DNA from: Enterovirga aerilata
Lineage (GTDB): Bacteria; Pseudomonadota; Alphaproteobacteria; Rhizobiales; Beijerinckiaceae
Reading direction: 5' to 3'
DNA length: 64,000 nt
NCBI RefSeq assembly: GCF_013044135.1
Contig: NZ_JABEPP010000005.1
Coordinates: forward strand, 103,501 to 167,500
Shown piece after piece: positions 43,963 to 53,000 of the stretch. How positions within the stretch are numbered: position 1 is the first letter of the stretch; each line of letters starts with the position of its first letter. The notes beneath the pieces were generated by a model. The model saw nothing but the letters and a program-made list of their open reading frames with translations, did no database searches and was not told the DNA's origin. A program made the translations under genes and the position numbers.

Positions 43963-44822
43963 GGTTCGCGTTCATTGCCAAGCATCGAACCGTCTGGCCG
44001 GTCGCCTGGATGTGCTCGGTCCTGAACGTTTCTCGCTCGGGCTTCCATGCTTGGCTCACTCGGTTGCCCAGCGGGCGCTCGCGTGATGATGACGCCATCC
44101 TGACGAAGGTGCGCACCAGCTTCGTCGGCAGCGACCGCACCTACGGTGCGCGGCGAGTCTGGCACGACGTGCTGGCCGAAGGCGTCATGTGCGGTCTGCA
44201 TCGCATCGAGCGGATCATGCGCGAGAATGCCATGCGGGCGCGTCCGCGACGGCGACGTGGGCTACCGAAGGACGAGGGTGTGCGGGCGGCCGCTGCCGCC
44301 AACCTGCTGGAGCGGCAGTTCGAAGCTGACGGTCCGAACCGGAAGTGGATCGCCGACTTCACCTACATCTGGACGGCAGAAGGCTGGCTCTACGTGGCTG
44401 CCGTGATCGACCTGTTCTCGCGGCGCGTCGTGGGCTGGTCGATGCAGGCGAGCATGACGGCCCAGCTCGTGGCGGATGCGCTCGTCATGGCGGTCTGGCG
44501 CAGGGGCAAGCCCGATGCGTTGCTGCACCACTCCGACCAGGGCAGCCAATACACCAGCGAGCCGTTCCAACGGCTGATGGTCGAGCACGGCATCGTGTGC
44601 TCGATGAGCCGGTCGGGCAACGTGTGGGACAACGCGGCGATGGAGAGCTTCTTCTCGTCGCTGAAGACCGAGCGCACGGCCCGGCGAACCTATCGCACGC
44701 GGGACGAGGCGCGGGCGGATGTGTTCGACTACACCGAGCGCTTCTACAATGCTGCCAGACGGCACTCGACGCTCGGCTACCTCAGCCCTGTCGAGTTCGA
44801 GAACAGAGCCAAATTAGCTTAG
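43959..44822 (+). CDS. IS3-family transposase OrfB (DDE)
   Basis: 287 residues from GTG 43959. A HTH_21 segment (TYGARRVWHDVLAEGVMCGL) precedes the integrase core with D (NRKWIADFTYIWTAEGWLY), D (LLHHSDQGSQYTS) and E (NAAMESFFSSLKTE). The ending RHSTLGYLSPVEFE is standard. In the -1 frame it is continuous with OrfA from the A6G site, so the active enzyme is probably an OrfAB fusion. Confidence 0.96.
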   Translation: MRFAFIAKHRTVWPVAWMCSVLNVSRSGFHAWLTRLPSGRSRDDDAILTKVRTSFVGSDRTYGARRVWHDVLAEGVMCGLHRIERIMRENAMRARPRRRRGLPKDEGVRAAAAANLLERQFEADGPNRKWIADFTYIWTAEGWLYVAAVIDLFSRRVVGWSMQASMTAQLVADALVMAVWRRGKPDALLHHSDQGSQYTSEPFQRLMVEHGIVCSMSRSGNVWDNAAMESFFSSLKTERTARRTYRTRDEARADVFDYTERFYNAARRHSTLGYLSPVEFENRAKLA

Positions 44823-45035
44823 GATGGTGCCCACCAAACCGGCAGCAGGCCAAGTCGATAGTCCCGATCTCCGCAGCCCGACTAACCATTGAGGCTCCCC
44901 ACTCACCGCTTAGTGCCCTTCGCTGCCCTACGGATCGCAATCTTGAAGATGTTGAAGGCGGCCGGAACAGGAGGGAGCGGTCCTGGTGGCAGAAACGTCG
45001 TTTCCTTGACGTGCGAGACGAGCTTGAGCGCGGTC

Positions 45036-46352
45036 GGGATTGTCAGGATTTTCGTGTGCGAACGGCGGGTTGAACATCAGGCCGCCATGGCCCTTGTGAA
45101 GCGCTGGCCGAAGAGCACGGCAAACTGCGCCTTGGCCATGCACCATTCACGGGGCGGCATTTTCCAGTCCTTCTCGGCTCGATTCAAGACCAGGAAGAGC
45201 AGCTTCATGGCTGCGTCGTCGGTTGGGAAGTGGCCCCTGGCCCGGACGGCGCGGCGCAGCTTGGCGTTCAGGGCCTCGATTGCGTTTGTGGTGTAGAGGA
45301 TGCGGCGCACGTCCGCGTGGAAGGCATAGAACGGCACGACCTCGTTCCAGGCGCGCCGCCAGCTCTGGCCGATGGCCGGGTAGCGCCGGCCCCAGAGGCC
45401 CTCCTCGAATGCTGCGAGCGCGGCCCGGCCGGCTTCGGCGTCGAGCGCCCGGTAGATGCCCTTCAGGGCGGCCGCGACGGGCTTCCTGTCCTTGTAGGAG
45501 ACGAAGTCCAGGCTGTGGCGCAGGAGATGGACGATGCAGGTCTGCACCGCCGTCTCGGGGAACACGGCCGTGATCGCATCCGGGAAGCCCTTCAGACCGT
45601 CGACGACGGCGAGCAGGATATCCTCGACGCCGCGGTTCCTGAGCTCGTTCATGACGCGGAGCCAGAACTTGGCGCCTTCGCTCTGTTCGAGCCAGAGGCC
45701 CAGGATCTCTTTGGCCCCGTCGGCCCGGACGCCGAGCGCGATGTGGACCGCCTTGTTGCGGACGATGCCCTCGTCCCGCACCTTGACCCTGAGGGCGTCG
45801 AAGAAGACGAGCGGGTAGACCGGCTCCAGGGGCCGCGCCTGCCAGGCGGCGATCTCGTCGAGCACCGCATCCGTGACCGCGCTGACGAGATCGGGCGAGA
45901 CGTCGATGCCGTAGAGCTCGCGCAGGTGCCCGACGATCTCGCGGGCGCTCATGCCGCGGGCGTACATCGACACGATCTTGTCGTCGAAGCCCGGGAAGCG
46001 GCGCTGGTACTTGGCGATGAGCTGCGGGTCGAACGTGGCCTGCCGGTCACGCGGGATCGCCAGGTCGATCCGGCCGGTCTCGGTCGTCACCGTCTTGCGA
46101 CCATAGCCGTTGCGGCTGTTGCCGGTCTCGTCCTCCGCCAAGTGGTGGTCCATCTCGGCGTTCAGAGCTCGTTCGGCCAAGGCCTTCTTCAGATCGTCGA
46201 GAAGCCCGTTCGCATCGAAGGCCGTCTTCGGATCGGCGCCCGCCAGCAACTGGTCGAGAAGGGCGTCAGGGATGCGCGGAGCTTTGCGTCGAGCCATGGG
46301 GAACCTCCAGGTCCACTATGGCCGCCCGCACACGAAAATCCTGACAGTCCCC
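45036..46352 (-). mobile_element. Complete IS256-family insertion sequence
   Basis: 1317 bp. Terminal inverted repeats share TGTCAGGATTTTCGTGTGCG, preceded by GGGAT on the left and GGGGAC on the right. An 8-bp direct repeat GCGCGGTC flanks it (45028-45035 and 46353-46360), as expected for IS256. It lies just beyond the cytochrome c gene of the oxidase operon. Confidence 0.93.
45077..46297 (-). CDS. IS256-family (mutator) transposase
   Basis: 406 residues from ATG 46297. Conserved segments: NSRNGYGRKTVTTETGRIDL, RQATFDPQLIAKYQRRFPGF, and the DDE core VFFDALRVKV (D), AVVDGLKGFPDAI (D) and ending NAIEALNAKLRR (E). Length and motif order fit a full, active-looking transposase. Confidence 0.97.
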   Translation of the reverse strand: MARRKAPRIPDALLDQLLAGADPKTAFDANGLLDDLKKALAERALNAEMDHHLAEDETGNSRNGYGRKTVTTETGRIDLAIPRDRQATFDPQLIAKYQRRFPGFDDKIVSMYARGMSAREIVGHLRELYGIDVSPDLVSAVTDAVLDEIAAWQARPLEPVYPLVFFDALRVKVRDEGIVRNKAVHIALGVRADGAKEILGLWLEQSEGAKFWLRVMNELRNRGVEDILLAVVDGLKGFPDAITAVFPETAVQTCIVHLLRHSLDFVSYKDRKPVAAALKGIYRALDAEAGRAALAAFEEGLWGRRYPAIGQSWRRAWNEVVPFYAFHADVRRILYTTNAIEALNAKLRRAVRARGHFPTDDAAMKLLFLVLNRAEKDWKMPPREWCMAKAQFAVLFGQRFTRAMAA

Positions 46353-46394
46353 GCGCGGTCCGATCTTTCCGGAGGGGCAGCTCTCGAACGGGCG

Positions 46395-47645
46395 TCACTG
46401 ATGGACCCACTCGACGGCCCGGGTCCCTGTCACTGGATAGCGCGTGTAGTCGAGTCTGGCCCAATGGTTGCCATCGTAGCGCGTGCTCGAAAACCCGCGC
46501 ATCAGCGACCCGCGGGTCAGATCCCGACCCGCCTTGGCGAGGGCTGTTGTGAGGACCGAAGCGGCTACGGACATTCCCCGGTCACCCGCGCTTGAAGCAT
46601 TGAGATCGCGGAGGCATGCGGCCCTGGTCACGCTGACGCTTGCGCCCTTGAGCGCGAGGTGGCTCTGAAATGGACAGGCCTCGTGCCCCAGTCCGTAGAA
46701 GCGGCTCTGAGCGCGGCCATGAAGCGCGGCCATGCGCCAAGCGTCCGATCCAAGGACGATGGCAACAGGCATCAACTCCACCAGCTGCTCGGGCCCGCGA
46801 AACTCCCGGCCACCGAGCAGCTGCGCGCTACCCAAGGTCGCCCGATCTGACGGTGCCGCTACGACAGGGGCCGAACGCGGGGCCTCGGCAGCAACCGCCC
46901 GGAGCTGATCTTCGAAAGGGGGCACGAGGGCGCGCACCTCGTCTGCTCGCTCCGTCCCCGCGACCGGAGACAATGGAAACAATGACGGCGGGCTCTCGGG
47001 CGAAATCCAGTCGTTGTCCCGGGAGAACAGCACGGCCACGATCCCGGGCCATGTGCTCTTATCGTGCGGGTCGACTCGTGCGAGCACGATCCGGCGACCG
47101 TGTACAGTCCCGCCACTTAGAGCGAGGGCTCGTTCGAGCTCATAGACGCGGTCTGCATCGAAGTTCTCGGCGACACCGACCGTCACCGTGTTAGACCGGA
47201 CCCCGGAGCGCTCAACCAGTTCCAACCTGTCCAGGTATGTCCACATCTCCGCAGCGGTGGCCTCGTCGACTCCGTAGCGCGGCATCTGTCGCGCGAGCGG
47301 CCGCCCCGACGGTGAGACGCCTGATCGAAGTGCCGCCGCGAAGGTGGTCGCATCGTATGCGGGACGGTCGGCGAGCGGGAGCGCCAAGGTCTTTCGCGAG
47401 ATGTCCGGCGCGACCATCCCTCCCTCACGGCCACCCTTGCCATCCCTCCCGTGACAATTTCGGCAAGGTACGACCGAGGCCGGAATATGAGTCCCCTGCG
47501 ATCCCACGAAAGCGCTGACTGGGCTCCGAGCGTTACCGACGAAGAGTGCTGAAGCTGTCTCGCCACCCGGCGTGGCGGAGGAGGCAGCAAGGAGAACCAT
47601 CGAGGTCAGCGCGGCCGCAATTGCTAACGGTTCCGTCGTGTTCAC
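46395..47645 (-). CDS. Cytochrome c domain protein with periplasmic-binding-like C-terminus
   Basis: 416 residues from ATG 47645. A signal peptide (residues 1-25) is followed by a mono-haem cytochrome c domain with C61-RN-C64-H65 (PCRNCHGRDGKGG) and a probable axial Met in ARQMPRYGVD. From residue about 150 a second domain begins (VTVGVAENFDADRVYELERA) that resembles a type I periplasmic-binding fold and ends RAVEWVHQ. It is the fourth gene of the multicopper-oxidase operon and would accept electrons in the periplasm. The assignment of the second domain is tentative. Confidence 0.82.
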   Translation of the reverse strand: MNTTEPLAIAAALTSMVLLAASSATPGGETASALFVGNARSPVSAFVGSQGTHIPASVVPCRNCHGRDGKGGREGGMVAPDISRKTLALPLADRPAYDATTFAAALRSGVSPSGRPLARQMPRYGVDEATAAEMWTYLDRLELVERSGVRSNTVTVGVAENFDADRVYELERALALSGGTVHGRRIVLARVDPHDKSTWPGIVAVLFSRDNDWISPESPPSLFPLSPVAGTERADEVRALVPPFEDQLRAVAAEAPRSAPVVAAPSDRATLGSAQLLGGREFRGPEQLVELMPVAIVLGSDAWRMAALHGRAQSRFYGLGHEACPFQSHLALKGASVSVTRAACLRDLNASSAGDRGMSVAASVLTTALAKAGRDLTRGSLMRGFSSTRYDGNHWARLDYTRYPVTGTRAVEWVHQ

Positions 47646-47659
47646 AGCGGGCGGTAAGC

Positions 47660-48253
47660 TTAGGGCCGGTCTGCCGCGAGAACGGCGTCAAGCAGCAACT
47701 CGGGTGACGCTGTGGCCTCGCTGATCCGGCGAACCATCCTGCCGCTCCGGTCGAATATGAGAAAGAAAAGGGGGTGGTCGTCCGTGGTTCCCGCCGGCAT
47801 TCCGAGGCTGTCCAGAAGCGGCACGAGCTCCAGGATTTCACCCGTGAGAAAGACTCGGTTCGTGCCCGGGGCGAACTGGTCGACATGTCGCCTCAGCTCC
47901 TCCGAGCGATCATCGGGGTTGATGGTCAATGTGACCAGCCGTGCCTCTCGTCCGCTTGACCGGAGAAGGTCTTCAACGAGGTTCATGTAATGGTCGGAAA
48001 CGGGGCATAGCTTCACGCAACCCACAAGGGTGAAGGAAACCAGGGTAGCGGTGCCGCCCAGGGCATTGCGCCTGAACTCCCACGTCCGCCCGTGGATGTC
48101 TCTCAACTTCGCGTCGACCGGAGCCGGTGCCGCACCAAATGTACGGCTGAACAACGGACCGGCTGCGACGGGCTGCGACGGCAGTCCGGAGAAGACCGCA
48201 GCGGTCACATGAAGCGCAGCCGCGAAAGCTCGGCTTACCCATGCTGATGTCAT
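47660..48253 (-). CDS. SCO1/SenC-family copper chaperone
   Basis: 197 residues from ATG 48253, overlapping the upstream stop as ATGA. A signal peptide is followed by the Sco thioredoxin fold with C79-VKL-C83-P (copper C-x3-C-P motif) and the third copper ligand H160 in GTTDDHPLFFLIFD. Sco proteins deliver copper to oxidases. Its place in this operon implies metallation of the giant multicopper oxidase rather than of cytochrome c oxidase, since no cox genes are nearby. Confidence 0.9.
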   Translation of the reverse strand: MTSAWVSRAFAAALHVTAAVFSGLPSQPVAAGPLFSRTFGAAPAPVDAKLRDIHGRTWEFRRNALGGTATLVSFTLVGCVKLCPVSDHYMNLVEDLLRSSGREARLVTLTINPDDRSEELRRHVDQFAPGTNRVFLTGEILELVPLLDSLGMPAGTTDDHPLFFLIFDRSGRMVRRISEATASPELLLDAVLAADRP

Positions 48254-50079
48254 TTCGGTGTTCCCGCCCTGGATTCTCGCGCTGCGCTGAAATCGAGAAC
48301 GGCCGGCCGGGGCGCGATAACGGCCCCCACCAAGCTGAAACTGTATGTCGTCGGCTGAGCTCGAATGGGAGGCGTTCGAAAGCTCCCATCTTCGGCTTCA
48401 GTCAGCTCAACGTCGAAGACGTCGCTTCCATCCAGCGCTGCTGCGCGCACCGCGATTGATCTTGGCCGCTCCCCCCAAGGCCAGTCGCGCAAGTGCAGCG
48501 AGACGACCGTTCCCGAGGGCAAGCGGTCTGCAATGGACCCCACCAGAGCCGGAGCGGGCGGGCGAACTAGGCTAGGCGCAACTGGCAGAGGTATGCACGC
48601 CGTCGTGCCTCCGATCCCGGTGGTCGCAACGAGCTCCCACCGCCCGCCTTGAGGAATGCGGGCGGTGCTTCCATAAGTGCCGGCCGAAGTTTCCACGAGG
48701 CTGCGCGGGTACGCAGCAATCATCGTTGGGATGCTGCCCTTCAACTGGATACCCGGAGCAGCCGTCACGCCCCCGCCGGCTACTACGGTGTGAAGCGTGC
48801 GCCCTCCCGGACGAACAACGGCCACGGCGGCCAACGGCGAGAGCGACACCAGGAGGGGACCAGACCTCTGTGCGAGGTCACGACTTATCTCGGCAAGCCT
48901 AACGTCCCGGACCGCTGCGTCCCCGCTCCGCAGGGACCGGAGATCCACCACGGTGACGACGGGCCTCGTGCGCCACGTGAGAAAGGCGGTATCACCGACG
49001 ACGAGGGCTTCGTCAAATGGCTCGGGAGCCGAGGAACCGTAGACTCGGCGCCCGAAGGTGAGGTCAACGACGCTGAGTTCGTGCGCGCCAGAGGTCGCTC
49101 GGGAGGACACGACCGCCCAGCGTCCATTCCCATCGACTGACAGTGAGACAGGTGTCCCGGGCACATCGAGATCGGATGAGTTCAGCGGGTCGTCGTAATA
49201 GCGCCGGGCAAGTGAACCGTTGACAGTCGTCAACACTGCATCTGGAGTGGCCGCGGTGGGACCGGACAGACTTCCGGCGGAATATCGCGCCAGGTGTGCT
49301 CCGGTCGCGCGATCCAGGACCAACGCGCTACCGTCAGGGGCGGCCGCGACGATGCGGGTCGGACCTCCTTCCAGCAACGTCAGATCGCCTGCAGCAAGAC
49401 TTGCTTCCGTGATGGTCACGCCAGCCCTGTCTAGTAGAACTGCGCGGTGGCTATTCCCGGCCACAATCCAAGTGCGGCCGTTCGGAGCGGTAACGACGGC
49501 CCCGACCCGCCCAAGTTGGCGAGCGCGCACTGTCGGCCGTCCCCAAGGAAGGGGAATGGCGAGAAGATCCCCGTGTGCCGCTCGCGAGATCAGGAGCTCT
49601 CCAAGCCCGGGGTGAACGGTCCATCCGGCGGGCGCCTCCCCCACCGAGACGATGTTGGACACGATGCGGGAGCTTGCGGGACGGTGAGGGTCGACCACGG
49701 CTACACGGTAGTCCGCGTCGAACGACACGACTGACAAACCCGAGAGCGGCACGTCATCGGGGGCAAATCGCCCGGTTACCCTAAGCGACCGCGCCGCGTT
49801 GGCGCATGAGGCGTCTTGATTGCGAACGGGCCTCAGCCATGCCACTGGGTTGAGCCCCTTCGGCAGGGCGCCGCCGTCGGTAGGCTCGAACCCAATCTCA
49901 ACCCGAAACGGCAGGCCGACCGGCACTTGGTCCAGCTCCTTTCCGTCGAGATCTGAGAGCTTGGCGGTGACGGACAGTCCTGCGGTGTCGAAAGCAGCAA
50001 CTTCGCTATCTTCAGCACCGCTTCCGCTACTCCACGCGATGCAGACACATGCGATGCAGGAGAGCGCTAGGGAGCGCAT
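48250..50079 (-). CDS. Secreted beta-propeller-like protein of the oxidase operon
   Basis: 609 residues from ATG 50079. A signal peptide (MRSLALSCIACVCIAWSSGS) is followed by an N-terminal beta-sandwich-like region (GLSVTAKLSDLDGKELDQVP) and, from about residue 150, repeated four-strand units (GRTWIVAGNSHRAVLLDRAG, GSALVLDRATGAHLARYSAG, GRWAVVSSRATSGAHELSVV) typical of a WD40/NHL/YVTN-type propeller. It overlaps the oxidase stop by 13 bases and the sco start by 4. It may be a scaffold or electron-transfer partner. No catalytic residues are recognisable. Confidence 0.8.
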   Translation of the reverse strand: MRSLALSCIACVCIAWSSGSGAEDSEVAAFDTAGLSVTAKLSDLDGKELDQVPVGLPFRVEIGFEPTDGGALPKGLNPVAWLRPVRNQDASCANAARSLRVTGRFAPDDVPLSGLSVVSFDADYRVAVVDPHRPASSRIVSNIVSVGEAPAGWTVHPGLGELLISRAAHGDLLAIPLPWGRPTVRARQLGRVGAVVTAPNGRTWIVAGNSHRAVLLDRAGVTITEASLAAGDLTLLEGGPTRIVAAAPDGSALVLDRATGAHLARYSAGSLSGPTAATPDAVLTTVNGSLARRYYDDPLNSSDLDVPGTPVSLSVDGNGRWAVVSSRATSGAHELSVVDLTFGRRVYGSSAPEPFDEALVVGDTAFLTWRTRPVVTVVDLRSLRSGDAAVRDVRLAEISRDLAQRSGPLLVSLSPLAAVAVVRPGGRTLHTVVAGGGVTAAPGIQLKGSIPTMIAAYPRSLVETSAGTYGSTARIPQGGRWELVATTGIGGTTACIPLPVAPSLVRPPAPALVGSIADRLPSGTVVSLHLRDWPWGERPRSIAVRAAALDGSDVFDVELTEAEDGSFRTPPIRAQPTTYSFSLVGAVIAPRPAVLDFSAARESRAGTPK

Positions 50080-53000
50080 AGCGCCGCCTCGGCGGAACCG
50101 GCCCGAACGCGCATTTGTCCAACGACTCCGCCCGCAACGATGTGCTGGGGCCCATCCCGGTAAAGGAAGTCGGCGGGGAGCCTAGGGGCGCACAGGAAAG
50201 CTGTTATTGCCTTTCCCGGTGCAACGAGAGCCGCGTGGTTCGATCCGAACCCAGGCAGCATATCCGCATAGGAAGTCCCCAGCGTGACGAAGACTCTCTG
50301 GCGAGCCCTTCCCGACGGGTGAGCCACCCGTATGACCACCTCTTCGGCGGGGCGGGCTTCCAGTGTCGGCGTCGCGAACGGTTTGAACGCTGCAGAGAAG
50401 AAATTTCGTGGGAACTCGTAAGCGTTCAAGTTGGTCCGATCCTTTGCATAGTGTCCTAGCCCAAGACCCAGAGGAGCGCTGCGGTACCCGGCCAACCTGC
50501 GCGCCAGCGCGGCGGAACGGTAGCTGACGGCCTTCTCGCCCTGATCGTACGAGTCGTCGCAGGGCGCGGGACAATCCCCAAGAGGATGCCCCAGGAAGCC
50601 TTGTGGTCCGGGCGGCTTGGAGCGGTCCCAAGGCTTGTCCTTACCCTCGTCATAGCTCCACTCGACAGGTCTTCCCCTCTGGCCGTGCCGCCTCCAATAC
50701 CTGCTCCAGAGATTCACCCCGTCTTGGTAAACGAGCGAGTGCTCGCGTAGGCGCGTCGCTCTGACCAGAGGAGCGCACGGACTCTCGCCAGGACAGGCCG
50801 CCGGGATGGCCGGTATGTCCACGATCTCACCGGACCGGCTCGCCGTCGTCGCCGAGACTTGGAACGGCCCCTCGCCATTGTTGCCCAAGCCTCGCACTGG
50901 ACGGCCCGGGTAGGTCGCATGCTCCGCTTCGACAACGAGGCTCCCTAGGAGACCGTGAGCGGCATGACCGAGAATGTCCCCGGCAACCCGGATGGGGAGG
51001 TTGCCGGCGGCGTAGGGCTTAGCGATCAGGAATGATGGTTGCCGCGGTCTCAGATAATCCGCAAGGCGCCTCGCTACCTCATCGGCGTTCTGGGCGGCCT
51101 CGCCATCGGCATCGTCGGCGAAGTCGAGCGGGGTGGCTCCGTGAACGGCACAGAAAAGAACCGTCAGGATCGCGAACTCCCGGTCGGTGCCACAACCGCC
51201 AGCACCACGATTGCGCACGGAAACGCCGGAGAGCGGTGCCGGAAGTGGTTGAGCCTGCGGCCAGGACGGCTCGAACATCTTCTTCAGTTCGTCCGCATCC
51301 ACCGAAAGCGCTCCCGCAAAGAACGTTTGCGTCACCCACGAGTGTCTGGGCAGACATCCGGCTGTGCCCGGACGCGAGCACCGGTCCCAATCTCCTCGCG
51401 GAGCGGTTGCCTCCGGAAACAAGGAGGGCGCTTGGTTGACGCCGAATGGAAACGGGACGCCGTTTCGCGGGGTGGTGAGAGAAGCCGGGAGGGTGAATGT
51501 CACTCTGCTGGACGACCAAGCGCCCCGGCCGGGCGAGCCTGTCTGCAGCGGGTCCGTATTAAGCGGCACGATGTTCGGCAGAAGCGCGTCCCCTGGGATG
51601 TTGCGGACGCCGTCCCCCCTCTCTCGCGAGGAGGGACGCAGCGCATTGATCATGAGGACGTTGACGCAGTCTCCGGCATTCACCTTGAGCACGTACGGCT
51701 CCGGCCGGGTCACGCCACGATACTTTTCGCGAAGAAGGTCGAGGATCGTCCTTCGGTCCGGGAGGCGCTGCTGATCTATGATGTCGAAGTAGGACGCTGC
51801 CGTAGGGAGGCCGACCGCCCTCCGCAGGCGGTCGAAGGGGAGCGACACGATCAGCAAGCCGTCCGGATCGTAGATCCCGGTCGAGCTGTCGTAAGGCATG
51901 CCCGGTGTCCGGATAACGCCGGGAACGCCGCCCCGGTCATGATCGAGGATCTCTCCCGCACGCGCGGCCACCATTATGGTTTCCACTTGCGGCGCAGAAG
52001 CGGGACAGACCAGCGGCTGAGAGGTAGCTGTGAGCGGGGCCGCGGCAAGCGGCACGGCGGTCACCGCGGCTGCGCCCGGCGCCGCCGAGTCGCCGCTGGA
52101 GCTCGCCCCGCCCACATTCTTCGCGAGTGGCCTCAGACGCTCCTGTACGCTTGAGAAACGGTTCTGCGCGCAGAGATCGATCCGGCTCGGATCCGCGAGG
52201 CACGACCCCAGATCTGCCGACGTCGGGCGGTCATAAATCCGGAGTAGGCCCCACGCTCCGTTCCATTTCGCGTCGTGTGAGCCGAAGCTCCAGAGGTAAT
52301 CCAATGCCTGCCGGAGATCCGTCTCGTCGACCCGGCGCTGCTTGCGGATGGTGTCCCGTGTGAGCGAAGGTCCGGTGTTGGTCTGATTCCGTAAAACGTC
52401 CTGCACCCAGGGACGACCCTCTCGGCTACGCTGCGTCGTCGAGGGCTGCAGCACCCGCTCGGGGTTCACGAAGCGGCCGGAGCTCTCGACGAAGTTCGCG
52501 GTGCGATCCGTTCCGTAGTCGGACGAGCCCGGGCTGGAGGCGCTGAAGCGCCCACCGACTTCGAAGTGCTCGGAAATCCCGATCTCTTGGGCCGACGTGT
52601 AGCCCACCAGATTGTCGCACCGGCTCGCGAGCGCCTCGAAATTCGCCCAGAACGTAGCATTCGGACCGGCCGTCGTCCTGGCTCCAACGAGATCGCGCGG
52701 GCGGCCATCGCGAGCGTCTCTGTGCTCGTGACACCTTTCAAAATGTGAGCGTGGCGCCGTTGCGAGACGAGCCAGGTGATTCCGGGCTGTCGGAAAGGTT
52801 TGATCGATATTGCGCCGGAAGGAAACGCCCTCGATGTGGAAGGTGTGTTGGACCTCCTGCGCCCCTTGCACCATCCGGAGGAGGACGCGCTCGCGGGCGA
52901 ATGCCTCGATCAGCGGCGTGCACGGGTCTCCATGCCCTTCGGATCGCGCGCCGGTCCAAAAGCTTCGGAAAGCATTGGACATCTCCCCGAACTCGTCTGA

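Larger units (their letters stand above)
43610..44852 (+). mobile_element. Complete IS3-family (IS407-like) insertion sequence
   Basis: 1243 bp with terminal inverted repeats. Left end TGGCCTGCTGCCGGTTT then CATGGACACC; right end (complement) TGGCCTGCTGCCGGTTT then GGTGGGCACC, 24 of 27 matching. Flanked by a 3-bp direct repeat AGT (43607-43609 and 44853-44855). It carries overlapping orfA and orfB. Confidence 0.93.
44903..46398 (-). pseudogene. Small ORF interrupted by IS256 element (last gene of oxidase operon)
   Basis: Removing the IS256 element and one copy of its 8-bp duplication joins GTG 46398 to TGA at 44903 as an uninterrupted 56-codon frame. It reads VTPVRELPLRKDRT, then (beyond the insertion) ALKLVSHVKETTFLPPG, then AAFNIFKIAIRRAAKGTKR. 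The GTG overlaps the cytochrome gene stop as GTGA. Overlap and phase support a real small gene; no family is recognised. Confidence 0.45.
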
